A stretch of 11,408 bases of DNA from DAINBT01 sp036732785 (GCA_964537505.1 CAZICK010000110.1:1-11408); one strand, 5' to 3'; numbered from the stretch's first letter, positions 1 through 6,639 are shown. Notes: generated by a model not told the origin, from the letters alone. Translations and numbers: made by a program.

Positions 1-126
1 CTGTCCACGTCCCCCTTTGCCTGGTCGTTGCCACGCCATTCCCTGTCCACGTCCCGCTTTGCCGGGTTGTTGCCACGCCATTCCCTGTCCACGTCCCGCT
101 CTGCCGGGTCGTTGCCACGCCATTCC
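1..126. repeat. 42-bp tandem repeat, three copies (continues past the left edge or ends there)
   Basis: Three head-to-tail 42-bp units occupy 1-42, 43-84 and 85-126, differing at only a few positions. The unit length is a multiple of three, so on the minus strand each unit encodes one 14-residue repeat of the secreted protein. A decayed partial unit may follow at 127-150. The total copy number cannot be seen, because the array reaches the window boundary. Confidence 0.9.
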
Positions 127-483
127 CTGTCCACCTCTGCCGCCGCGCTGCTGGGCCTCCGGGCGTCTCTGAGCGATGGCACGTTGCGGAGCTTGTGTTG
201 GTTCCCCTCTGGCAGGGCGTTGTAACCCACGCGAGCGGTCTTGGTCACCTCGGCGGTCCATAGCCTGACCTCTGCCGCGCTCACGCGACTGGATCATCGC
301 CGGTGCCTGGTGATACGGCGAAGGTGGGGGAACTGGAGCCATATTGGCTATGTCAGTTTCGTCGCCCAGCGCGATATCCCATTCATCTTGAGAACCCTGA
401 GCGGCCCTTTGAGCCAAAACAGTCGGGCAACTAAACAAACCCAATACCAGTACAGTCAAAAACACATTAAGAGAAGTTTTCAT
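1..483 (-). CDS. Secreted Arg/Gly/Gln-rich tandem-repeat protein (partial, C-terminus beyond the window)
   Basis: The frame is open from an ATG at 483 to the window edge (161 codons, no stop), so the gene is truncated by the window. Residues 1-24 form a clear signal peptide: MKTS, a hydrophobic core VFLTVLVLGLF, and a likely signal peptidase I site VLA|QR. An LFSC stretch inside it resembles a lipobox only weakly. Residues 35-47 are acidic (WDIALGDETDIAN). From about 65 the protein becomes rich in R, G, Q and P. Residues 120-161 are three copies of a 14-residue unit, GMAWQRPGRAGRGQ, with small changes. The start overlaps the preceding gene by 17 bp, and GGAAAGGCG upstream can serve as ribosome binding site. 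It is the third gene of the sigma-factor operon, so it is probably coupled to that regulation. I recognise no family. An extracytoplasmic basic, disordered protein is an inference from composition. Confidence 0.75.
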   Translation of the reverse strand, partial: MKTSLNVFLTVLVLGLFSCPTVLAQRAAQGSQDEWDIALGDETDIANMAPVPPPSPYHQAPAMIQSRERGRGQAMDRRGDQDRSRGLQRPARGEPTQAPQRAIAQRRPEAQQRGGRGGQGMAWQRPGRAGRGQGMAWQQPGKAGRGQGMAWQRPGKGGRGQ

Positions 484-967
484 AATCTTGCGCCTTTCCG
501 AAAGTATTATCCAGTCCATTATCCGCCTCATCCCACAACGATGAGACTTCAGTTATAACCAATTCGTCTATTTCGTCATCATCGCCCTGCGTCAGAGCCA
601 AATCCCACAGATTAAGTTCGTTATCGAAGGGATCGATACCATTTTGAGTAGCCAGCACAGCAGTGGTATCGGTCGGTCGGTGGTTACTGCCCGGCCAAAA
701 CAGCGAACTCGCCAACAGCGCCACTGCTATCGCCGCGGCTACGAACGCGATTCGCCGGCCCCGGTTGTTTATAGTGGTTCTTTGTCGCAGGTTTGATTTT
801 ATTGTCTGCTCAATGCGGGCCATCAATGCCGGGGATGGGTACGGTTCGATTTGGTGGCTGAGAAGCTCCTGGCCGATTTGGATCTCATCAGCGATTTTTT
901 GTGCTTCCCGCCTATCGATGCATAACTGTTTGAGCAGATTATCCAGTTCTTTGTCAGGTGTCTTCAT
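467..967 (-). CDS. Single-pass membrane protein in the anti-sigma factor position
   Basis: This 166-aa protein has a charged, helical cytoplasmic N-terminal part (1-70), one membrane segment (about 72-91, IAFVAAAIAVALLASSLFW) preceded by RGRR, and a strongly acidic outer tail. The tail includes WDLALTQGDDDEID at 121-134 and SLWDEAD at 143-149. Its ATG overlaps the sigma-factor stop as ATGA, which implies translational coupling. Position and topology are those of a membrane anti-sigma factor that holds the ECF sigma factor until an envelope signal arrives. That role is inferred, because the usual zinc-binding anti-sigma signature (HxxxCxxC) is absent: only Cys16 is present in the N-terminal part. 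The acidic outer tail beside a very basic secreted neighbour suggests, but does not show, that the two bind. Confidence 0.8.
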   Translation of the reverse strand: MKTPDKELDNLLKQLCIDRREAQKIADEIQIGQELLSHQIEPYPSPALMARIEQTIKSNLRQRTTINNRGRRIAFVAAAIAVALLASSLFWPGSNHRPTDTTAVLATQNGIDPFDNELNLWDLALTQGDDDEIDELVITEVSSLWDEADNGLDNTFGKAQDYENFS

Positions 968-1536
968 TTCTTTTCTTCCAACATTTTATTTAGTTTTTTC
1001 AGACCTCGATGTACCCTCGCCAGTGCCGTACCAATCGGCACCTGAAAATGTTCTGCGATTTCCTTAAAGCTCAGCCCGCCATAGTGACGCAGCAGAATAA
1101 TCTCACTTTCACGCGGCTCCAGTCGCCCTAATGCCTGTTGAAGCCGGTCTAATTGCTCCTTTGTTTCCAATCGCTCCTCGGGCCTCGGCCCACTGGAGAC
1201 CGCCTCCGCTGGCGAAACCGTCCCAATGCCGCCGTTCGTCTGCATCGGAACTGTTCTGACACTTCGCTGCCGCCGACGAAAATGGTCGCGAACCAGATTA
1301 GCGGCTACGCAGAACAGCCAATTGTCAAATCGGCCCTCATGATGATAATCACCGATTTTTACCAGCAACTTGACAAATAAATCCTGCAGCAGATCCTCTG
1401 CGTCGTCGGCAGAGCCGCTGGTCCGGAGAAAATACCGGTACAACCTCGGACCATATTCCCGCAGCAGCCAGCCAAACGCCTTTTCGTCGCCTTGCTGACA
1501 GCGATTTATGATTTTCGCCAGCGAATCGTTACTCAT
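964..1536 (-). CDS. ECF-type RNA polymerase sigma factor (sigma-70 family)
   Basis: The 190-aa protein has the two-domain ECF layout. Sigma region 2 lies at about 20-92, with DDAEDLLQDLFVKLL at 44-58 (core RNA polymerase contact) and FDNWLFCVAANLVRDHFRRR at 70-89 (-10 recognition and melting). A linker rich in Gly, Ser and Pro covers 93-124. Sigma region 4 covers about 125-182, with helix-turn-helix LSFKEIAEHFQVPIGTALAR at 155-174 (-35 recognition). Length is normal for the family. The ATG at 1536 precedes the MSNDSLAKII sequence where region 2 should begin; its ribosome binding site is weak. It is the first gene of a three-gene operon with the membrane protein and the secreted repeat protein. 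The upstream 295 bp are shared with divergent rpmB and contain palindromes that may regulate it. The ECF subgroup cannot be assigned by eye. Confidence 0.95.
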   Translation of the reverse strand: MSNDSLAKIINRCQQGDEKAFGWLLREYGPRLYRYFLRTSGSADDAEDLLQDLFVKLLVKIGDYHHEGRFDNWLFCVAANLVRDHFRRRQRSVRTVPMQTNGGIGTVSPAEAVSSGPRPEERLETKEQLDRLQQALGRLEPRESEIILLRHYGGLSFKEIAEHFQVPIGTALARVHRGLKKLNKMLEEKK

Positions 1537-1579
1537 AACCAGCTATTCTACCCTATACAACGGCCCACCGGGCGAAATA

Positions 1580-1596
1580 TTGCCAAAATTTGGTAA
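1580..1596. promoter_or_regulatory. Near-perfect 17-bp palindrome upstream of the sigma-factor gene
   Basis: TTGCCAAAATTTGGTAA is symmetric about its central A except for one pair. Its left half, TTGCCAAAA, recurs as a direct repeat at 1607-1615. The palindrome sits 44 bp upstream of the sigma-factor start codon and could be an operator or part of an autoregulated promoter. No convincing -35/-10 pair was found on the minus strand. Confidence 0.35.
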
Positions 1597-1656
1597 AAAA
1601 AACGTGTTGCCAAAACTACAATGCCGGTCAGCGTATATTACGCGCGATATATACCC

Positions 1657-1697
1657 ATTTTCTATAACTTTTTGATTTGAAAGAGGTTATAGAAAAT
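1657..1697. promoter_or_regulatory. Long inverted repeat in the divergent sigma-factor/rpmB spacer
   Basis: A perfect 12-bp inverted repeat (ATTTTCTATAAC at 1657-1668 and GTTATAGAAAAT at 1686-1697) extends inward by five more pairs if G-U is allowed, leaving a 7-nt loop. It lies upstream of the rpmB promoter, so it is not in the rpmB leader if that promoter is used. No gene ends close by on either strand, which argues against a simple terminator. An operator for one of the divergent genes, or the hairpin of an unmapped small RNA, is possible. Confidence 0.5.
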
Positions 1698-1728
1698 CAT
1701 CGGCTGTTACTTTTTATCAAAAAACTAC

Positions 1729-1756
1729 TTGCAATCACCCATAATAACGTTATACT
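1729..1756 (+). promoter_or_regulatory. Predicted sigma-70-type promoter of rpmB
   Basis: TTGCAA at 1729-1734 and TATACT at 1751-1756 are separated by 16 bp, close to the housekeeping consensus. Transcription would begin near 1763, giving a leader of about 70 nt before the rpmB ATG. The Shine-Dalgarno sequence GAGGAG lies just ahead of that ATG. Confidence 0.6.
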
Positions 1757-1831
1757 AGTTGGTCTTTGATGTAGATTGAGGCGAACAATGGGCTTAGAAT
1801 CAGCCCTGTTATTGATCTGAGGAGTCATTTT

Positions 1832-2098
1832 ATGTCGCGTGTATGTTATTTTACCGGCAAGCGTACCCAGGTGGGCAACAGTATCTCACGGCGAGGTAGG
1901 GCCAAATACCTCGGCGGCGTAGGTCGCAAGGTTACGGGTGTTAGCAAACGTAAGTTCAAACCCAACATCCAGAAAGTCCGTGCTTTGGTGGACGGTAAAG
2001 TGGTGCGGATTAGGGCCTCGGCCAAGGCCATCCGCAACGGTATGGTCGTAAAACCACTCAAACGGGACTGGAAACCGCAGCAGGCTCAGGTGGAATAG
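1832..2098 (+). CDS. rpmB: 50S ribosomal protein L28 (bL28)
   Basis: An 88-aa basic protein of the bL28 family, a structural component of the large ribosomal subunit. The N-terminus MSRVCYFTGKRTQVGNSISRRG matches the family pattern (S-R-x-C-x-x-T-G-K-R...GN.vSh) across residues 1-22. The following KRKFKPNIQKVR (39-50) is the typical rRNA-binding KrrF.PNlq segment. The length is normal, with a slightly extended C-terminus. Only Cys5 is present, so the multi-cysteine zinc site seen in some bL28 proteins is missing here. The start is fixed by the ATG preceded by GAGGAG at good spacing. The gene is monocistronic: it has its own promoter upstream and a strong intrinsic terminator about 75 bp after the stop, and it converges with trkH. 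Confidence 0.95.
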   Translation: MSRVCYFTGKRTQVGNSISRRGRAKYLGGVGRKVTGVSKRKFKPNIQKVRALVDGKVVRIRASAKAIRNGMVVKPLKRDWKPQQAQVE

Positions 2099-2172
2099 TC
2101 CCCCGTACAGACGGGACGAAACGCTTGAGTGAGATGTTTGGATAGTGGGCTTTGCGCTTTGATACGGTCAAC

Positions 2173-2201
2173 AAAAACGAGGTTTCGGCCTCGTTTTTTT
2201 T
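2173..2201. terminator. Bidirectional intrinsic terminator between rpmB and trkH
   Basis: A 10-bp perfect stem (AAAAACGAGG at 2173-2182, CCTCGTTTTT at 2189-2198) with loop TTTCGG is followed by a run of T on the plus strand. The A-run on the other arm supplies the U-tract for the minus-strand trk transcript. It sits between two convergent genes, as expected for a shared terminator. A smaller CCCGT/ACGGG hairpin lies at 2102-2115. Confidence 0.9.
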
Positions 2202-2213
2202 GTTTGGTTCCCG

Positions 2214-3746
2214 TCAATTCTGCCGCCAGAAGCTCGGCACGAACAGACATAGAATTACCATCACCTCAAGTCGGCCCAGGATCATCAGAAGTGAAAGCAG
2301 TAATTTTGCCGGGTTGGTGAAAAAGGCGTAGTTTCCCATCAAGCCTACCTTGGCCAGACCCGGACCGACACCGTTCAAAGTGGCGGCCACCGCGGAACTG
2401 GCTGTTACTATGTCCAGTTGGTTTTGGGTATCTTCGATATGAGCTGTATTTTGCAGCAGCAGCAGCAAGGCGGTAGAGGCAAAAAAGATCACCAGCACCA
2501 TCCCCACGTAAAAACCGACATTACGACGGAGATTATCGTCCAGGATCTGTCCGCCGATCTTCAGCGGCCGCACCACATTAGGCCGAAACATGTGTTCCGC
2601 TTCCATCAGGGCTATGCGAACAAACAGCATAATGCGTACCACCTTAATGCCGCCACCGGTTGAGCCGGCTGAGCCGCCGATGAACATTAATATCACCAAT
2701 AGCCATTGTGAAAAATTGGGCCAGGTATTGAAATCGTCGCTGCCGTAACCGGTGGTGGTCATAATAGACACGGCCTGAAAACTCCCATAACGCAGCGCCG
2801 AGGCGGGAGAATACTTTTGAGGCAGATTCAACATCAAATCGATGCTGATCATAGCCGTTGCCGCTGCCAGCAAAAGCAGATAAACTCGAAATTCCCTGTT
2901 ACGTAATACCACCCGCCAACGACCCTGCAGCAGGGCGGCGTGGAGGGTGAAATTGGTCCCCGCCAATAGCATAAACACGGTAATGGTTATCTCGATGCCG
3001 AGCTTGTCATATTGTCCGATGCTGCCGTTGAGGGTGCTGAAACCACCCGTGGCCATGGTGCCGAAGGTGTGGCACAGCGACTCGAAGGCATTCATTCCCT
3101 GTAACCGCAGACAAATAACCTCGGCCGCGGAGATGGCGATATAAATCCTCCATAGCAGCATAGCTGTCTGACGAATTCGCGGTCGAAGCGATTCGGACAA
3201 AAGGTTGGGCACCTCCGAATTGAACAAAAACTTCGCGCCCGAGCCGGTCTGGCCCAGCACCGCCACAAACAAAACAATTATCCCCATGCCGCCGAGCCAA
3301 TGGGTCAGGCTCCGCCAAAACAAAATTGCCCGCGGCAGGTCCTGCGGTGAGGGAAAAATGCTGGCCCCGGTGGTTGTAAAACCGCTGACACTTTCAAAAA
3401 TTGCCGAACAAAAGACGCCAAACCAACTGTCACAGTGCGTCCGCAACACTCCGGAAAAAATATATGGCAGTGCGCCCAGTATTCCGCACAACAACCATCC
3501 CAATCCAACTACCGCGATGGCTTCCTTACGATACAACTGCTCGATATTATCGTCACCGCGACGGTGCCAGATGCAGACCAGACCGATCGTCAGGCAAATC
3601 ACTATGGAAACCAGCACCGCGTAAATAACCTGACCCGAACCCGGCTGATCAAGGTCGCGAAAGGCCCACCACAAACTGGTAGCCATACACGCGCCAACCA
3701 GAAGCACCAGTACCCCTAATTGCTTGATAACCAGTCCGTAATTCAA
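2214..3746 (-). CDS. trkH: Trk potassium-uptake channel subunit TrkH
   Basis: This 510-aa polytopic membrane protein forms the potassium-conducting pore of a Trk system, gated by the cytoplasmic TrkA protein encoded just upstream. The four pore-loop filter segments of the SKT superfamily are visible: SGFTTTGAS at about 121-129, MATGGFST at 231-238, MTTTGYGSDD at 329-338 and ATLNGVGPG at 455-463. The signature GSTGGGIKVVR (361-371) is the intramembrane region after the third pore. Length is slightly above typical TrkH. The start codon is TTG at 3746, with AAGGG six bases upstream; no better ATG fits the hydrophobic N-terminus MNYGLVIKQLGVLVLLVG. It lies 45 bp downstream of trkA, so the two are almost certainly co-transcribed, and it ends at the shared terminator with rpmB. 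KtrB is the alternative, but the length and partner favour TrkH. Confidence 0.95.
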   Translation of the reverse strand: MNYGLVIKQLGVLVLLVGACMATSLWWAFRDLDQPGSGQVIYAVLVSIVICLTIGLVCIWHRRGDDNIEQLYRKEAIAVVGLGWLLCGILGALPYIFSGVLRTHCDSWFGVFCSAIFESVSGFTTTGASIFPSPQDLPRAILFWRSLTHWLGGMGIIVLFVAVLGQTGSGAKFLFNSEVPNLLSESLRPRIRQTAMLLWRIYIAISAAEVICLRLQGMNAFESLCHTFGTMATGGFSTLNGSIGQYDKLGIEITITVFMLLAGTNFTLHAALLQGRWRVVLRNREFRVYLLLLAAATAMISIDLMLNLPQKYSPASALRYGSFQAVSIMTTTGYGSDDFNTWPNFSQWLLVILMFIGGSAGSTGGGIKVVRIMLFVRIALMEAEHMFRPNVVRPLKIGGQILDDNLRRNVGFYVGMVLVIFFASTALLLLLQNTAHIEDTQNQLDIVTASSAVAATLNGVGPGLAKVGLMGNYAFFTNPAKLLLSLLMILGRLEVMVILCLFVPSFWRQN

Positions 3747-3791
3747 ATCAAACCCTTGTCAGCAAATAATAGCGCCACAACGAAACTTAAC

Positions 3792-5132
3792 TCAGGTACT
3801 GCCCACGATGAAGCGGATGACTTTTTTACGCTGTTCGGATCGGCAAATGACAAGTATCGTATCGCCCAGTTGAAATTTCGTATCGGCATGAGGCACCGTT
3901 ACCTCCCGGCCGCGCTGCAGCGTAAGCACGGAAGACCCGCCGGGCAGCGATAAATTACGCAGCGTCTTGCCCACAAAATCCTCGCTCTCGACAACCAGTT
4001 CCAATATCTCGGCCTTGCCGTAATCCAACGTGACCAGAGTAGAGACCTTGCCTTTACGCAGAAGCGAAAGCATATTATCGGCCACAACCACCCGGGGACT
4101 TACAGCTTTGTCAATCCCCATTTTTTCCACTAGGTCGGTGTAATCCGGTCGGTGAATCACTACCAACACCTTTTTTACACCAAGGTTTTTTGCCTGGATG
4201 GCGCTCATAATGTTCGCCTCGTCGCTGGCTGTGGTGCTGATAAAAACGTCGGCGTTGTCGATCTGCTCTTCTTTAAGAAACGCCAGGTTCGTGCCGTCAC
4301 CGTTGAGGATCGTCGCATGTGGAAGCGTGGTAGCCAGATACTTGCAGCGATCGGAGCTACGCTCGATAACCGTCAGCCGAAATATCTGAACGCGCAATCG
4401 CCGGACCAGACTCATAGTGGTGTGTCCGCCACCCATAATGACCACTTTCTGTATCTTGGGTTTTTCTGTCTCGAAACAACTCCGACATTGCGACACTTGT
4501 TCCGTCTTGCCGATAAGGGTAACCCAATCACCATGTTCGACAATGTCATCGCCCATAGGAATGATAAATTTCTGACCACGCTCGATACTGGCGATCCGTA
4601 CCCCATCGGGAAACTCCAGTTCGTGCAAAGGCTTATCCACCATTTCAGCGCCGCTGCCGGCTACCATCCGCTGCATTTCCAACGCGCCGCGACCAAAATG
4701 CTCCACCGCCAATGATCCCGGGTTACGTACTACCGAAGCCAATTCCAACGCCGCGAGCATCTCCGGACTGAGTAACTCATCTATGCCGAAATGATCACGG
4801 TAGGAAATCTCCGGAGCTTTGCGATAGGCCACCTCATCGACACGGGCCACCGCACGGGCGGCTCCTAATTTCCGACCGATGGAAGCGCAGACCAGATTAG
4901 TGTCATCACTGCCGGTAACCGCGATGAACAAATCCGCCCGAGCCACGCCGGCCCCAACCAGCACTACCGCTGAGGCCGCCGAGGCGGTTATTACATGGGC
5001 GTCCAGGTTGGACTGAGCCCATCTGGCTTTTTCCTGGTCGCACTCGATTATAGTGACGTCATGGCCGTCTTTCGAAACCCGATCGGCGATGTAACAGCCG
5101 ATCTCACCGGCTCCGGCGATTATTACTCGCAT
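3792..5132 (-). CDS. trkA: Trk system potassium-uptake regulatory protein TrkA
   Basis: This 446-aa cytoplasmic protein has the duplicated RCK layout of TrkA: N-domain, C-domain, N-domain, C-domain. The first Rossmann unit starts at residue 3 with GAGEIG (7-12) and the acidic ribose-binding E30 (VTIIE). The second starts near 229 with GGGHTT (234-239), where the third glycine of GxGxxG is lost, and has E257 (LTVIE). The first unit looks like the stronger nucleotide-binding site. C-domains cover about 133-210 and 360-440. TrkA tetramers bind NAD(H) or adenine nucleotides and gate TrkH. The ATG at 5132 directly precedes RVIIAGAGEIG, so the start is secure although the ribosome binding site (AAGAAA) is poor. 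It is the first gene of the trkA-trkH operon; no clear promoter was found upstream. Confidence 0.95.
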   Translation of the reverse strand: MRVIIAGAGEIGCYIADRVSKDGHDVTIIECDQEKARWAQSNLDAHVITASAASAVVLVGAGVARADLFIAVTGSDDTNLVCASIGRKLGAARAVARVDEVAYRKAPEISYRDHFGIDELLSPEMLAALELASVVRNPGSLAVEHFGRGALEMQRMVAGSGAEMVDKPLHELEFPDGVRIASIERGQKFIIPMGDDIVEHGDWVTLIGKTEQVSQCRSCFETEKPKIQKVVIMGGGHTTMSLVRRLRVQIFRLTVIERSSDRCKYLATTLPHATILNGDGTNLAFLKEEQIDNADVFISTTASDEANIMSAIQAKNLGVKKVLVVIHRPDYTDLVEKMGIDKAVSPRVVVADNMLSLLRKGKVSTLVTLDYGKAEILELVVESEDFVGKTLRNLSLPGGSSVLTLQRGREVTVPHADTKFQLGDTILVICRSEQRKKVIRFIVGST

Positions 5133-5677
5133 AATAATTTCTTTTCTTCAAAAAGGTGTTGGCGTCAAAAGTCGATATTTACGCCTGAAAACGCTGTTTT
5201 GGTATCAGAATCAACGTTTCACAATCCTTTTGACGCTGGCGTTCAAAAAACATCTTTTCTGTCCGCAAAACATATCACAACCTTCGCAGGCAACCCAATA
5301 AGCCTGCATGGGCGGCCATTTTATATGATATCGGTCATTTAAGAAACAGAATTTATATGTCCGAACTGGCCGATCATCATAACCAACTGTATTTATCGTA
5401 CTTATGTAAACAACCTGTTACGCTGAGCTGGGTAGTGGGTTGGCTCCCCCTTTCCCCTGTCTGCTGCAGGCGGGACCAGTTCTCATGTCTGCTGTAGGCG
5501 GGACCCAGCGGTAACCATAGGCAGAGAGCTGCAGATGGGCGGCAGCGATTGAAACGTGTTGAAAATACCTTTAGCCCAAAAAAACCCGCGGATATCACTA
5601 AACCCGCCTATCTCTATCTGACGATATGTTCTTTGTGGCAGAAGGATTAGAAGCTTTTTAAGGGTTGTTAACGCCTT
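5133..5677. other. 545-bp spacer between trkA and the zinc-ribbon gene
   Basis: No convincing gene lies here; the short minus-strand frames have no recognisable features. On the trkA-proximal side, a perfect 10-bp inverted repeat (GCGTCAAAAG at 5162-5171, CTTTTGACGC at 5227-5236) could be regulatory for trkA. Further left is a small hairpin (GCAGGC 5286-5291, GCCTGC 5302-5307). A duplicated 20-mer is described separately. Confidence 0.6.
5458..5505. repeat. Pair of 20-nt direct repeats, 28 bp apart
   Basis: TGTCTGCTGCAGGCGGGACC at 5458-5477 recurs at 5486-5505 with a single C-to-T change. The start-to-start distance is 28 bp and no gene overlaps them. They may be a fragment of a dispersed genomic repeat; only a genome search can tell. 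Confidence 0.75.
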
Positions 5678-5872
5678 ATGGGACAAAAACAGGAGAAAAA
5701 AACAGCGGTAACTCTTATGTGCCCGAATCTTAGGTGCCGTAAGATATTGATGGTTCCCGCCTCCATGCGCGGCGCGCGCGTACGCTGCTCCTATTGCGGC
5801 TTTTTACTTATGGTTCCAGTCCACAACAATTCTTTCGAGGCCAGGGCGGCACGCGCAAAAGAGCAGGTTTAG
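5678..5872 (+). CDS. Small zinc-ribbon protein (two cysteine knuckles)
   Basis: A 64-aa protein with a lysine-rich N-terminus and two zinc-knuckle half-sites: C15-x4-C20 (CPNLRC) and C37-x2-C40 (CSYCG). Each is followed by a similar hydrophobic stretch ending in VP (KILMVP and FLLMVP). The four cysteines can bind one zinc ion, giving a minimal rubredoxin-like or MJ0042-type ribbon. Short proteins of this kind are common in planctomycetes, but their function is unknown to me. The ATG at 5678 has only a distant AAGGG upstream; an internal ATG at 5717, just before the first cysteine, is a weaker alternative. It converges with tatA, from which it is separated by 47 bp. Cysteine pattern and composition support a real gene. 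Confidence 0.7.
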   Translation: MGQKQEKKTAVTLMCPNLRCRKILMVPASMRGARVRCSYCGFLLMVPVHNNSFEARAARAKEQV

Positions 5873-5902
5873 GGAAAAACCGACAACTCATAAGTCATTG
5901 AT

Positions 5903-5922
5903 TAGCAATAGATTAATTGCTA
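5903..5922. terminator. Weak AT-rich hairpin between the convergent zinc-ribbon and tatA genes
   Basis: TAGCAAT (5903-5909) and ATTGCTA (5916-5922) form a perfect 7-bp stem with a 6-nt loop, overlapping the tatA stop codon. It is the only stem in this convergent spacer, so it may act as a terminator in both directions, but the stem is AT-rich and the flanking T-runs are short. Confidence 0.35.
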
Positions 5923-6132
5923 TTTGGTAGTCTCGTCATCCTTCGTTTCGGTCTCGTCTATCTCGTCCTTGATTCCACGTAAGCCCTTTTTGAACTCGAC
6001 GATACCCTTTCCCAGGCTTCTTCCTACGTCCGGAAGCCGATTACCGAAAACCAGTAACCCTACCGCTGCGATCAGTATCATTTCCGTGGGACCGGGCCAA
6101 CCGAAAGCCAACATAATATCACTATAAATCAT
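5920..6132 (-). CDS. tatA: Sec-independent protein translocase subunit TatA/TatE
   Basis: A 70-aa protein with the TatA layout. It has a short periplasmic N-terminus, the conserved GPTEMILIAAVGLLVFG membrane helix (about 14-30), then NRLPDVGRSLGKGIVEFKKG (31-50) forming the hinge and amphipathic helix. An acidic, disordered C-terminus follows (DEIDETETKDDETT). TatA oligomers form the translocation pore of the twin-arginine pathway, which exports folded proteins in partnership with TatC. No tatB or tatC is adjacent, which is common outside the proteobacteria. The ATG at 6132 is preceded by GGTGG; the ATG seven codons later (MLAFGWPGPTE) also makes a plausible TatA start. Two AGTTATA direct repeats lie just upstream (6145-6160), but no clear promoter was found. 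Confidence 0.92.
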   Translation of the reverse strand: MIYSDIMLAFGWPGPTEMILIAAVGLLVFGNRLPDVGRSLGKGIVEFKKGLRGIKDEIDETETKDDETTK

Positions 6133-6471
6133 TGTACCACCAATAGTTATAAAAGTTATACACTGTTTGAAATCTGATGCTGTATAATAATCACAATCAC
6201 TTTACCACCGAGCAATTATACCATATTACGCAGATAAAGCCAGATTCAAAAAAAAGAATCCTCTAAAAGCCTGGTAATCCAGATCGCCAGAGCTGATTTT
6301 TGTTTTTGTAAGTTGTGTGTTTTCAAGAGGATACGCATATTTGACTGGGACTGTGGTCGGTTTGAGATCGGTTAAATATTCTTAGCCGCGATTATGACAT
6401 AAGGATGGTTTTGAAGAATTGTTCTGTTTGAATTCCTGCAATTCGTTGTTATTTGCGGTGTTTGGAATTGA

Positions 6472-6552
6472 TGTAAGTGCTTATTTTTGGTTGCGGGGGA
6501 TTGTTGTAAGTGCTTATTTTGCGTTGTTGGAATTGATGTAAGTCCTTATTTT
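6472..6552. repeat. Three phased direct repeats TGTAAGTGCTTATTTT
   Basis: Copies at 6472-6487, 6505-6520 and 6537-6552 (the last with CC for GC) are spaced 33 and 32 bp start to start, close to three helical turns. Each contains the dyad box TAAG-N2-CTTA. Copies 1 and 3 also share an upstream GGAATTGA. The spacing would put all three on one face of the helix, as in operators or iterons. No adjacent replication gene or regulator was found. Confidence 0.7.
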
Positions 6553-6639
6553 TGCGTAACGATTATAACGATTAGGCAAGATAGGTAAGAAAAAAGTGTG
6601 AAATTCCGACGAATTCCGATGAAAAGTGATGCGGTTTGC

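Noticed and set aside
1..126. CRISPR-like array
   Set aside because: The 42-bp units are directly adjacent with no spacers and keep a coding frame, so they are protein repeats.
28..558. Plus-strand ORFs of 65 and 105 codons
   Set aside because: They are antisense shadows of the secreted repeat protein; the minus strand has a signal peptide and in-frame 14-residue repeats.
4152..4715. 187-codon plus-strand ORF
   Set aside because: It lies wholly antisense to trkA, whose protein matches its family over the entire length; a shadow frame.
5377..5686. Minus-strand ORFs of 73 and 67 codons in the trkA upstream spacer
   Set aside because: They overlap each other and the 20-nt repeats, and show no domain, signal peptide or ribosome binding site.
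6472..6552. Short CRISPR array
   Set aside because: Only three 16-nt repeats with about 16-bp intervals, the intervals themselves being partly similar, and no cas genes nearby.
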